Source: Asaia bogorensis
GTDB lineage: Bacteria; Pseudomonadota; Alphaproteobacteria; Acetobacterales; Acetobacteraceae
DNA length: 21,911 nt
Reading direction: 5' to 3'
Assembly (NCBI GenBank): GCA_945871455.1
Contig: CAMBXJ010000013.1
Coordinates: 1-21,911 of the forward strand
Part shown: in pieces, positions 14,108 to 21,149 of the stretch
Position numbering within the stretch: the stretch's first letter is position 1
How the letters are laid out: the number at the start of each line of letters is the position of its first letter
Notes under the pieces: model-generated
What the model was told of the DNA's origin: nothing
Seen by the model: the letters and a program-made list of their open reading frames with translations, nothing else
Databases searched by the model: none
Position numbers and translations under genes: made by a program

Positions 14108-15994
14108 CTAGCCACGGAACACCTTGCTGATTTCGTCCAACGTCGCCGGATCCTCGATCGTCGGCGGCACCGGCACGGTTTCCCCATCGGCAATCTTGCG
14201 GATCGTCGCACGCAGGATTTTCCCTGATCGGGTCTTGGGCAGCCGGGTCACCACACGCGCATCGCGGAACGACGCAACGGGGCCGATCCGCTCCCGCACC
14301 AGCGCCACCAACTCCGTGGTGATGTCGATGTCCGGGCGGTTCACGCCGGATTTCAACACCACCAGGCCGACGGGCGTTTGCCCTTTCAACTCGTCCTTGG
14401 CGCCGATGACCGCGCATTCCGCGACATCGTGGTGCGACGCCAGCACCTCCTCCATGGACCCCGTGGACAGCCGATGGCCGGCCACATTGATGATATCATC
14501 GGTGCGCCCCATCACCCAGACATCGCCGTCCGCGTCGATCATGCCGGCGTCACCGGTGCGGTACCATCCTGGAAAATCCGCCAGATAAGACGACCGGTAG
14601 CCATCGTCGTTCTGCCACAGCGTGGGGCCGCAGGCTGGCGGCAGCGGCAGTTTCATCGACAGATTGCCCGTCGCGCCCCGCGGCAACACCACCCCATCAT
14701 CATCCAACGCATGCAAATCATACCCCGGGCTCGGCCTTCCACCAGACCCCGGCTTGAACGGAAACAGCCCGAACTGGCGGAATCCGCTGGTGATCGCCCA
14801 ACCGGTTTCGGTCTGCCACCAGTGATCGACCACGGGCTTCTTCAGCATCTCGGCCGCCCAGACCGCGGTCGGCGGATCGCAGCGCTCCCCGGCCAGGTAG
14901 AGCGCTTCCAGTCCCGACAGATCGTAGTTGGCGGACAGCTTGCCGTTGGGGTCCTGCTGCTTGATCGCCCGCATCGCGGTCGGCGCGGTGAACAGAACTT
15001 TTACCCGATGCTGAGCACAGACTCGCCAGAACGCGCCGGCATCGGGCGTGCCGACCGGCTTGCCCTCATACATAATGGACGTGCAGCCGCGCAGCAGCGG
15101 CGCGTAGACGATATAGCTGTGCCCCACGACCCAGCCGACATCCGACGCCGCCCAATAGGTATCGCCGGTGTCGCATCCGTAGAGCATCTTCATCGAATTC
15201 CAGAGGGCAACCGCGTGGCCGCCATTGTCGCGCACCACGCCCTTGGGGCGCCCCGTCGTGCCGGACGTGTACAGGATATAGAGTGGGTCGGTCGCCAGCA
15301 CCGGCACACAGCCATGCGGCAGGGCAGCGGCCTCGGCTGCCAGCAGGTCGTGATCGCGACCGGGGGTAAGTTCGGCCGGCGATTGATCCCGTTGCAGGAT
15401 CAGGCAGGCATCCGGCTTGTGCGGCGACATTTCGATCGCGCCGTCCAGCAGGGGTTTGTATTTGACGATCCGTCCCGGTTCCAACCCGCATGACGCGGAA
15501 ACGATGACCTTCGGTTTGGCATCGGCGATGCGGGTCGCCAGTTCGGCGGCGGCAAACCCGCCAAACACCACGGAATGGATGGCGCCCAGACGAGCACAGG
15601 CCAGCATGGCGATGGCGGCCTCGGGCACCATCGGCATATAGATGATGACGCGGTCGCCGCGGACCACACCCAGCTTCGCCAGGGCACCGGCCACCTTCGC
15701 GGTGCGGTCCCGCATCTGCGTGTAGGTCAGAACATCGAGCCGCCCGGTCATCGGGCTGTCCCAGATCAGGGCGGGCTGGTCCCCGCGTCCGGCTTCCACA
15801 TGGCGGTCCAGGGCGTTGTAGCAGGTGTTCAGCTCGCCCCCCGCGAACCATTGGCCATAGGCGCCCAACGAGGCGTCGAACGGACGGTCCCATCGCCTGG
15901 TCCAGGAAATGCCCTCCGCCGCTTCGGCCCACCAGGCGGCGGGATCGCGCAGGCAGGACCCATAGGCTTCATCATAGGATGTGGCGTTGCTCAT
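14108..15994 (-). CDS. prpE: Propionyl-CoA synthetase (PrpE/ACSS3-type acyl-CoA ligase)
   Basis: This 628-residue AMP-forming acyl-CoA synthetase activates propionate (or acetate/butyrate) to its CoA ester in the cytoplasm. The N-terminal ACAS domain has WTRRWDRPFD and NTCYNALDRHV. The P-loop is YTSGTTGRPKGVVRDNGGHA; the R-D-x-G-G-x-A tail distinguishes PrpE/ACSS3 from Acs. WWQTETGWAI binds AMP, WYRTGDAG holds the hinge-side aspartate, and the C-terminal catalytic lysine is K592 in PKTRSGKIL, a known acylation-control site in this family. The ATG at 15994 is preceded by GAGGG. It is divergent from an HSD10-like dehydrogenase, which suggests a shared role in short- or branched-chain acyl-CoA metabolism. 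Confidence 0.87.
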   Translation of the reverse strand: MSNATSYDEAYGSCLRDPAAWWAEAAEGISWTRRWDRPFDASLGAYGQWFAGGELNTCYNALDRHVEAGRGDQPALIWDSPMTGRLDVLTYTQMRDRTAKVAGALAKLGVVRGDRVIIYMPMVPEAAIAMLACARLGAIHSVVFGGFAAAELATRIADAKPKVIVSASCGLEPGRIVKYKPLLDGAIEMSPHKPDACLILQRDQSPAELTPGRDHDLLAAEAAALPHGCVPVLATDPLYILYTSGTTGRPKGVVRDNGGHAVALWNSMKMLYGCDTGDTYWAASDVGWVVGHSYIVYAPLLRGCTSIMYEGKPVGTPDAGAFWRVCAQHRVKVLFTAPTAMRAIKQQDPNGKLSANYDLSGLEALYLAGERCDPPTAVWAAEMLKKPVVDHWWQTETGWAITSGFRQFGLFPFKPGSGGRPSPGYDLHALDDDGVVLPRGATGNLSMKLPLPPACGPTLWQNDDGYRSSYLADFPGWYRTGDAGMIDADGDVWVMGRTDDIINVAGHRLSTGSMEEVLASHHDVAECAVIGAKDELKGQTPVGLVVLKSGVNRPDIDITTELVALVRERIGPVASFRDARVVTRLPKTRSGKILRATIRKIADGETVPVPPTIEDPATLDEISKVFRG

Positions 15995-16144
15995 GCCGGC
16001 ATTCCCTCAACCGCGTTGGACCCGTTGTCCCGCCGAGGCGACGGGTGGTCAAGCGCGGTGCCTTGCACAACCCCTGTCCGGGATGGTTTCCGTGGGGCGG
16101 TCATCGTCACGCGACGGCGGGTGGGATATTATCAACGGCCGTAT

Positions 16145-16177
16145 CCATTGACCGGTGCACTGCCCCACGGTCAATGG
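16145..16177. promoter_or_regulatory. Inverted repeat, possible operator
   Basis: CCATTGACCG (16145-16154) and CGGTCAATGG (16168-16177) are perfect 10 bp inverted arms with 13 bases between and half-site centres 23 bases apart. They lie in the 241 bp region between the divergent prpE and HSD10-like genes, about 60 bases before the latter's ATG. The geometry fits a dimeric repressor or activator, but a hairpin in the leader RNA is equally possible. Confidence 0.45.
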
Positions 16178-16235
16178 GCGCATGGATTGGTGCAAATCAC
16201 GCGGAGGCGCGTGGGAGCGACAGGATGTCACGGAT

Positions 16236-16997
16236 ATGATTCTGCACGGACAGGCGGCGGTCGTTACGGGTGGGGGCTCGGGCCTGGGCGCGGCGACGGC
16301 CGCGCTCCTGGCCAGTCGCGGCTGCAAGGTGGCGGTGCTGGACATCAACAAAGCCGCCGCGGATTCCAGCGCGGCACGATTCGGCGGCCTGGGCATCGCC
16401 TGCGATGTGGCGGACGGCCCATCCGGCGAAGCCGCGATGGCTGCCAGCCGAACCGCCCATGGTCCGGTTCGGATTCTGGTCAATTGCGCGGGCGTCGGCA
16501 TCGCCGGGCGGATCGTCGGGCGCGATGGCCCACTGTCCCTGGACGCGTTCGAACGCGTGATCCGCATCAATCTGATCGGCAGCTTCAACATGCTGCGCCT
16601 GGCCGCCGCCGAAATGAGCGCCACCGACCCGCTGGAGGAGAACGAGCGCGGGGTGATCATCAACACCGCCTCGATCGCCGCTTACGAAGGACAGATCGGA
16701 CAGCCCGCCTATGCGGCATCCAAGGCCGGCGTGGTCGGGATGACCTTACCGGCGGCGCGGGAACTGGCGCGCGCCGGGGTCCGCGTGGTTACCATCGCGC
16801 CCGGCCTGTTCCATACCCCGATGGTGGAAAGCCTGCCCACCGAGGTGCAGGCCAGTCTCGGCGCGTCCATCCCCTATCCGCCGCGGCTTGGCCGGCCAGA
16901 GGAATATGCCGCACTGGTGGAACACATCGTAACCAACCGGTTCCTGAACGGGGAGGTCATCCGCCTGGACGGGGCGTTGCGCATGGCGCCGCGATAG
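16236..16997 (+). CDS. Short-chain dehydrogenase, 3-hydroxyacyl-CoA dehydrogenase type II (HSD10-like)
   Basis: This is a 253-residue classical SDR with TGGGSGLG (11-18), an NAD-favouring aspartate (VAVLDIN, D36), NCAG (83-86), N112, S146 (NTASIAAYEG), Y159 and K163 (AYAASKAG). The long insertion DPLEENERGVIIN before the catalytic serine, and GLFHTPMVESLP with IPYPPRLGRPEEYA later, match mitochondrial HSD17B10 and its bacterial relatives. Those oxidise 3-hydroxyacyl-CoA, including 2-methyl-3-hydroxybutyryl-CoA from isoleucine breakdown, which yields propionyl-CoA, the product of the divergent PrpE. The frame is open from 16155, but the ATG at 16236 gives the family N-terminus and has AGGA about 10 bases upstream. 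Confidence 0.88.
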   Translation: MILHGQAAVVTGGGSGLGAATAALLASRGCKVAVLDINKAAADSSAARFGGLGIACDVADGPSGEAAMAASRTAHGPVRILVNCAGVGIAGRIVGRDGPLSLDAFERVIRINLIGSFNMLRLAAAEMSATDPLEENERGVIINTASIAAYEGQIGQPAYAASKAGVVGMTLPAARELARAGVRVVTIAPGLFHTPMVESLPTEVQASLGASIPYPPRLGRPEEYAALVEHIVTNRFLNGEVIRLDGALRMAPR

Positions 16998-17262
16998 CGG
17001 CCGCGGCCCGGCCGATCAGGCCATCCCTCACGAATGGCGGACTGATACAACGCAGCCTGAAAATCCGGCGCGACATGCGCGGTCATCCGGACCCGGTGCG
17101 CATCCATTTCCGCCAGCACCACCTACTGGCTCACCGGCGCCACAATCATCGGGCAGGGCGTGACAGTTGTCACAGGCACCCGGGCAGCCGCGTGATCGAG
17201 AATTAGGGACAGAGGCAATCGTGTCCCGACGCGCATGGAAATGCACCGCGGCGATGCACTGC

Positions 17263-17385
17263 GCCGATCACCACCACCGTCTTTCCGCGCAGGGCGGCGA
17301 AATCGATCGCATCCTCGGTATGAGCGCACAGGTGCCTCGGCAGGGACTGGCTGATCACAGCCGACATTGCGTCCGCGGCATGATC
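17263..17385 (-). pseudogene. Fragment of a flavin-containing monooxygenase-like gene
   Basis: Read on the minus strand, 17343-17263 encodes LPRHLCAHTED followed by AIDFAALRGKTVVVIG. This matches the segment before the second dinucleotide-binding motif in FAD/NAD(P)H monooxygenases, where one expects P-x-x-L-x-A-H-T-x-x-I-D-F-A-x-L-R-G-K-x-V-x-V-L-G-A-G. The glycine-rich continuation is missing: the frame changes to unrelated sequence and meets a stop shortly after. About 40 codons upstream stay open but are weakly similar. The rest of the gene-free stretch 16998-17413 has no supportable gene. The short open frames there have no ribosome site or family likeness, so this looks like a decayed locus. 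Confidence 0.45.
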
Positions 17386-17413
17386 GAGGGGGGCGTCCGT
17401 GGCGTGCGCCTCG

Positions 17414-17785
17414 TCAATCGGTGAAATAACCGATGAAGCCGAACAGCGTCTCTTCCGCCAGCGGCTTTTCCAGGACCGCGACCACGCCCAGTTCCAGGGC
17501 TTGTCGCGTCAGATCCGCGGACGGTGACCCGGTCATCAGGGCCACGCGGGGCATTTGTCCGATCTCGCGCAGCCGGCGCAGAAAATCGAGGCCGGTCAAA
17601 TGCGGCATATGTTGATCGACCAACAGGCAGATGCATGGATGGCTGATGGAAGCGGCGAGGAACTGGCAGGCGGACGCAAACGTATCGACGCCGAAGCCGG
17701 CTGTTTCCAGCAGGAAGCGCAAAGAGTCTCGTACAGCTTCATCGTCGTCTATCACCGCCACGATAAGGCGGCCGCCGTGTTCCAT
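17414..17785 (-). CDS. Stand-alone receiver-domain protein (FixT-like candidate)
   Basis: This 123-residue protein consists only of a response-regulator receiver domain of the FixJ subtype (IDDDEAVRDSLRFLLE). The acidic pocket is D13-D15, the phosphorylation site is D57 (LLVDQHMP), T85 follows strand 4 (ALMTGSP) and K107 precedes a conserved proline (LEKPL), so it should be phosphorylatable. There is no output domain. Cysteines occur at 40, 51 and 53. The ATG at 17785 with GGAG seven bases upstream is preferred over an in-frame TTG at 17803. It is next to FixJ- and FixK-type genes and has an FNR/FixK-type box about 80 bases upstream. In Caulobacter, FixT is a single-domain receiver under FixK control that inhibits FixL; a similar feedback role is inferred here. 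Confidence 0.85.
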   Translation of the reverse strand: MEHGGRLIVAVIDDDEAVRDSLRFLLETAGFGVDTFASACQFLAASISHPCICLLVDQHMPHLTGLDFLRRLREIGQMPRVALMTGSPSADLTRQALELGVVAVLEKPLAEETLFGFIGYFTD

Positions 17786-17833
17786 TGCCTGCTCCGCCCT
17801 CAACGATAGGCCGGCTTCCGAGCCCGCCGACAG

Positions 17834-17873
17834 ATTTTCACGCCTGGGCGGCGACGGCGTTGATTTGAGTCAA
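17834..17873 (-). promoter_or_regulatory. FNR/FixK-type box with class II promoter layout
   Basis: TTGATTTGAGTCAA (17860-17873) matches TTGAT-N4-ATCAA at 9 of 10 positions. Reading on the minus strand, a -10-like GAAAAT occurs at 17839-17834, which would place the transcription start near 17827 and the box centre about 40 bases upstream of it. That is the classical position for activation by FNR/FixK proteins. The downstream gene is the stand-alone receiver at 17785. Confidence 0.55.
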
Positions 17874-17985
17874 GCGTATGAAGCTTGACCTCGGACGGAG
17901 AGCACCAACCGTGAGACGGCTGATGTGTTTTTGTCGGTAACGCGAAGCGGAGGGTCGCTGGGGGGCGGCGCCACGGCGGATCGGG

Positions 17986-18600
17986 TCAGCGCAGCACGCC
18001 GGTCTCGAGGATCATGCGTACCAGGTCGGGCAGGCTCTTGGCCGCCATTTTCTCCATCACCCGGGCGCGCTGGACCTCCACGGTGCGCGGACTGGTCCCC
18101 AGGTCGAGCGCGATGGTCTTGTTGGGCTGACCGTCGACCAGCCGCACCAGGACTTCCCGTTCGCGCGGGGTCAAAGATTCCAGGCGCGCGGCCACATGGT
18201 TGCGGACCGAGACGGTTTCCCGGGTTTTCTCGCTGGACAGCAGCGCGTCCCGGACGACCGCCAGCAGGCGGATGTCGTCGAACGGCTTTTCCAGGAAATC
18301 GGTGGCACCCTGCTTCAGCGCTTCGACGGCGATGGGCACCTCGCCGTGACCGGTCATGACAATCACCGGCAGGTGCGAGCCCAAGGCCGTCAGTCGCTTC
18401 TGCAAGGCCAGGCCGTCGATGTCGGGCATACGCACGTCGGTCAGAACGCAACCGGACTCCAGTGTTTCGGCGGCCTTTAGAAATTCGGCGGCCGAGGCGT
18501 AGGTGCGCGCGCCCAACCCCGCGGATTCCAACAGGAATGCCAGCGAGTCCCGCACCGCCTGATCGTCGTCCACAACATGAACCAATCCTGGTTCGGCCAC
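17986..18600 (-). CDS. FixJ-family response regulator (receiver + LuxR-type HTH)
   Basis: This is a two-domain transcription factor of about 204 residues. The receiver (about 5-120) has VVDDDQAVRDSLAFLLESAG, phosphorylation site D55 (LTDVRMPDIDG), MTGHG and the LEKPF lysine. The C-terminal LuxR/FixJ HTH reads LTPREREVLVRLVDGQPNKT...GTSPRTVEVQRARVMEKM. This domain order and the SPRTVEVHR-like recognition helix are typical of FixJ, TodT and DctR-like regulators. I chose the GTG at 18600, giving MAEPGLVHVVDDD with a G-run nine bases upstream; an alternative GTG at 18627 adds nine residues. It is divergent from the FixK-type gene, as in FixLJ-FixK systems, but no histidine kinase is in the window. 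Confidence 0.88.
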   Translation of the reverse strand: MAEPGLVHVVDDDQAVRDSLAFLLESAGLGARTYASAAEFLKAAETLESGCVLTDVRMPDIDGLALQKRLTALGSHLPVIVMTGHGEVPIAVEALKQGATDFLEKPFDDIRLLAVVRDALLSSEKTRETVSVRNHVAARLESLTPREREVLVRLVDGQPNKTIALDLGTSPRTVEVQRARVMEKMAAKSLPDLVRMILETGVLR

Positions 18601-18719
18601 GCCCGACTGCCCCCCTATTCGCGGCACATACGTAGCATTCCGTACGGCTTCAACCGAATGTCGCGATGACTTCGGGTGACCTACCTATCGATTATCGCAA
18701 TCGCCCCAGGGAATCAGCC

Positions 18720-19451
18720 ATGCATGGGTTCATCCAACCTGTCGCAACCGCATCCGTCGACAGGCAGGACACCGTCGTCCCTCGCCCCCTGTCGGGGACC
18801 TTGCCCAGTGCCCGCCCGCGGGCGCCGGACGCGTTGGATTTGCTGGAGCAGTTCGGTTCCACGATCCATCTGCACCGCGAGGCTGAAATTCATGCCGAGG
18901 GCGATGAGGCGCAGTTTTGTTACCGGGTCGTGAGCGGCTGCGTGCGCACGGTGAAATTGCTGGAAGACGGCCGCCGGCAGGTCGGTGCCTTCTTCCTGCC
19001 AGGGGATCACTTCGGGTTGGACGACCTGGACACGTTCGACTTTGGCGCCGAAGCCGTCACCGATGTGACCTTGCGCCGTTATCCACGCCGCATGGTGGAG
19101 GCCCTGGCGGAAAGTCACCTGGGATTGACCCGGCGCCTGCGGGAATTCGCGTTGACGAATCTGCGTGTCGCCCGGGCGCAGTTGCTGATGCTGGGTCGCA
19201 AGACAGCCACCGAACGCATCGCCTCCTTCCTGCTGGACATGGATGCGCGCAATGGTTCGGCCCGCCGGTCGATCCTGGAATTGCCGATGAACCGGTCCGA
19301 TATGGCCGATTATCTGGGCCTGACGGTCGAAACCATCTGCCGCATCCTGGCACAGATGAAGCGCGACGGGGCCGTTGCGATCCACCGCCATGGGATCGAA
19401 CTGCGCAACCGTCGCGCCCTGGCCGAACGGGCGAACGAGACCGCCCACTGA
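18720..19451 (+). CDS. CRP/FNR-family regulator, FixK-like
   Basis: This 243-residue transcription factor has an N-terminal cyclic-nucleotide-binding-like beta barrel (about 45-130, with GDEAQFCYRVVSGCVRTVK and FFLPGDHFGLDDLD), a dimer helix, and a C-terminal winged helix. The HTH ELPMNRSDMADYLGLTVETICRIL (187-210) has the FNR-type recognition pattern E204-x-x-C207-R208, which fits TTGAT half sites. The N-terminus has no cysteine cluster, so it should not sense oxygen by itself; like FixK it would be controlled by expression. The frame is open from an ATG at 18666, but the ATG at 18720 has AGGGA seven bases upstream and is preferred. Likely target: the box at 17860-17873. Confidence 0.87.
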   Translation: MHGFIQPVATASVDRQDTVVPRPLSGTLPSARPRAPDALDLLEQFGSTIHLHREAEIHAEGDEAQFCYRVVSGCVRTVKLLEDGRRQVGAFFLPGDHFGLDDLDTFDFGAEAVTDVTLRRYPRRMVEALAESHLGLTRRLREFALTNLRVARAQLLMLGRKTATERIASFLLDMDARNGSARRSILELPMNRSDMADYLGLTVETICRILAQMKRDGAVAIHRHGIELRNRRALAERANETAH

Positions 19452-19557
19452 GTTCGACGCGCCTCCCCACGGCGGGGATGCGAGACGCTTGCGGCATCTG
19501 CCTGTTGCGTTCCGGTTCCCGTGCGCTAACGTCCTCCCGGTTGATGGAGGAACGACC

Positions 19558-20118
19558 ATGGACGCACTCGAACTGCTACTCAGCCGGGACTCCGCGTTGA
19601 AGCTGGAGTCCCCTGGGCCGACCGACGAAGAACTCGATCAGATCTTTGCCAGTGCCAATCGTGCCCCGGATCACGGCCGCTTGCGCCCCTGGCGCTTTCT
19701 GGTCATCCCGACCGAGCAGCGGGCCCGCCTGGGAGAGGTCATGGCAGACGCCATGAAGCGGCGCGAGCCAACCGCGACGGCGGAAGCCTTGCAGCGCGAA
19801 CGTGAAAAGCCGCTGCGGGCCCCTGTCATTGTCGTCGCATCGGCTCGGATTCAGAAAGGCCACCGGATTCCCGATGTCGAGCAATTCGCCGCCGCCTCGG
19901 CCGCGGTACAGAGCATCATGCTCGCCGCGCCGGCACTGGGCTTCGGCGCCATGTGGAAGACCGGCGATCCCGCCTACGATCCCTGGTTCAAGACAGCGAT
20001 CGGCCTGCCCGCGGAGGACGACATCATCGGCTTTATCTATCTCGGTACGCGTGCGGGGGGCGTTTCGCCGGCGCCCCGCCCCGCCCCGCGGGATCACGTG
20101 GCGGTCTGGCAGGGATAG
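19558..20118 (+). CDS. Nitroreductase-family protein, YdjA type
   Basis: This is a 186-residue FMN-dependent reductase. It begins MDALELLLSRDSALKLESPGP, followed by ANRAPDHGRLRPWRFLVI (FMN-binding arginine and the RAPDH-x-x-x-x-P-W motif), EKPLRAPVIVVASARI, VEQFAAASAAVQSIMLAAPALGFGAMWKTG and GFIYLGT. This order is that of E. coli YdjA, the smallest branch of the NfsB/nitroreductase superfamily. Substrates of this branch are poorly defined; reduction of nitro or quinone compounds or of selenite has been proposed. The ATG at 19558 is preceded by GGAGG. It follows the FixK-like gene by 106 bases; no clear FNR box is visible in between. Confidence 0.88.
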   Translation: MDALELLLSRDSALKLESPGPTDEELDQIFASANRAPDHGRLRPWRFLVIPTEQRARLGEVMADAMKRREPTATAEALQREREKPLRAPVIVVASARIQKGHRIPDVEQFAAASAAVQSIMLAAPALGFGAMWKTGDPAYDPWFKTAIGLPAEDDIIGFIYLGTRAGGVSPAPRPAPRDHVAVWQG

Positions 20119-20366
20119 AACCGGCGGGCGGTGCGGGACCGGTCCTAACCAATGACCGACGCTCCGCCCATCCCGGCCCCTTCGTCATTGCTGGGCTCGA
20201 CCCGCCGTCCGCGCTTTAACCCCAGGGGGCGGTTGCAGGATCAAGTCCGGCAGTGCCGGCGAGAGGACGATAGCGGTCCATCGTCTGGCCGGTTGGTCAC
20301 GCCTCGGGTGACTATGGTTCTAACGCGACGCGCAACGATAGCCGCACCATCTGGTGTTGAGTAGGC

Positions 20367-20412
20367 TCTCTCCACGTTATGGCGGGTGCAGACCCACCGT
20401 GACGTGGAGAGA
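20367..20412. other. Long near-perfect hairpin in a gene-free stretch
   Basis: TCTCTCCACGT (20367-20377) and ACGTGGAGAGA (20402-20412) are perfect 11 bp arms. As RNA, the inner TATGG and CCGTG can also pair (with two G-U pairs), followed by one mismatch and GGGT/ACCC closing the tetraloop GCAG, giving about 20 pairs in 46 bases. There is no T-tract on either side. It lies between the convergent nitroreductase (stop 20118) and cheZ (stop 20474) genes and may stop transcription in both directions, or may be the relic of a mobile element. The remainder of 20119-20473 shows no gene or other feature that I can support. Confidence 0.7.
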
Positions 20413-20473
20413 ACCGTGCTCCACATCGAATGCAGCGTCTGATGTCGCGGGTCGCCTTTGCGTGCAGCGCGGC

Positions 20474-21064
20474 TCAGGCGAACATGCGGTCGACATCATC
20501 CTGAACGAGATCCGGGTTGATCGCGGCCGGCGGACCCGGCTCGGGATGCTGATCAAGAGCCGCGGCGGCGTCCTCGGGCATCAGATCGGTCAGCATGGTT
20601 TCGACTTGCTGCAAATGTTCGATGGCGCGCCGGATGCGTTGGCCGGTGACGTCCTGGAAGGTGCAGGCCTCGAAAATCGTATTCACCTTCTCGGCGACGG
20701 CCTCCAATGATTCGGGGTCGCGCTTGCCGTCCCGCAGCCAATCGCCGATCGCTTCGGCGGCTTCCATGATCTTGTTCGCGGCGCTTTCGGTCGCCTGGAC
20801 CACGGCTTCCAACTCGATTCCGCTGTTGCGCGTGGCGGCGGCCGGCATCGCCACCATCGTGGCGATCTGATCATGAATCCGCGCCAACTGGCCGGACAGG
20901 TTGTTTTCGCTGTAGTCGACCAGCTGCACGGTCGCATGCACCTCGGCGCTCAACTCCGCGATCCGCCGATCCACGAAGCGGTGCATGTCATCGAAAAGCG
21001 GTGCGATCTCCGACCTGATCGCGTTTCGTAGCAACTGTTCGGAGCCTGTTGATGCTTCTTGCAC
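20474..21064 (-). CDS. cheZ: CheZ-family protein phosphatase
   Basis: This 196-residue, mostly helical protein of the CheZ family dephosphorylates CheY-type receivers. The long hairpin helices are at about 30-70 and 85-155. The catalytic segment IFEACTFQDVTGQRI (130-144) contains D138 and Q142, the equivalents of the D/Q pair that acts on phospho-aspartate in CheZ (D143 and Q147 in E. coli). Residues 155-185 form an Asp/Glu/Pro-rich linker, and the protein ends in DLVQDDVDRMFA, the amphipathic CheY-binding tail. The start is GTG at 21064 with GAGG five bases upstream. No other chemotaxis gene is in the window, so its receiver partner is unknown. Confidence 0.88.
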   Translation of the reverse strand: MQEASTGSEQLLRNAIRSEIAPLFDDMHRFVDRRIAELSAEVHATVQLVDYSENNLSGQLARIHDQIATMVAMPAAATRNSGIELEAVVQATESAANKIMEAAEAIGDWLRDGKRDPESLEAVAEKVNTIFEACTFQDVTGQRIRRAIEHLQQVETMLTDLMPEDAAAALDQHPEPGPPAAINPDLVQDDVDRMFA

Positions 21065-21149
21065 TGCCGCCTCGTCTGGAATCCCGTGTGACCGGGATCA
21101 AACACCAAGCAGATTAAGGAGGTGTAAAGCCCGCCGCCGCCTTGGGATT

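Noticed and set aside
14378..15493. 371-codon plus-strand frame opposite prpE
   Set aside because: It is the reverse shadow of the acyl-CoA synthetase, whose motifs cover the whole interval on the minus strand.
16874..17122. Minus-strand frame with a segment faintly like a ribbon-helix-helix protein (VRMTAHVAPDFQAAL)
   Set aside because: The likeness is limited to a dozen residues, the frame runs into the end of the HSD10-like gene and no ribosome site precedes it.
21114..21124. TAAGGAGGTG on the plus strand, a perfect anti-16S complement
   Set aside because: No plausible start codon with an open frame follows at the right distance on the plus strand; it probably occurs by chance between cheZ and the MFS gene.
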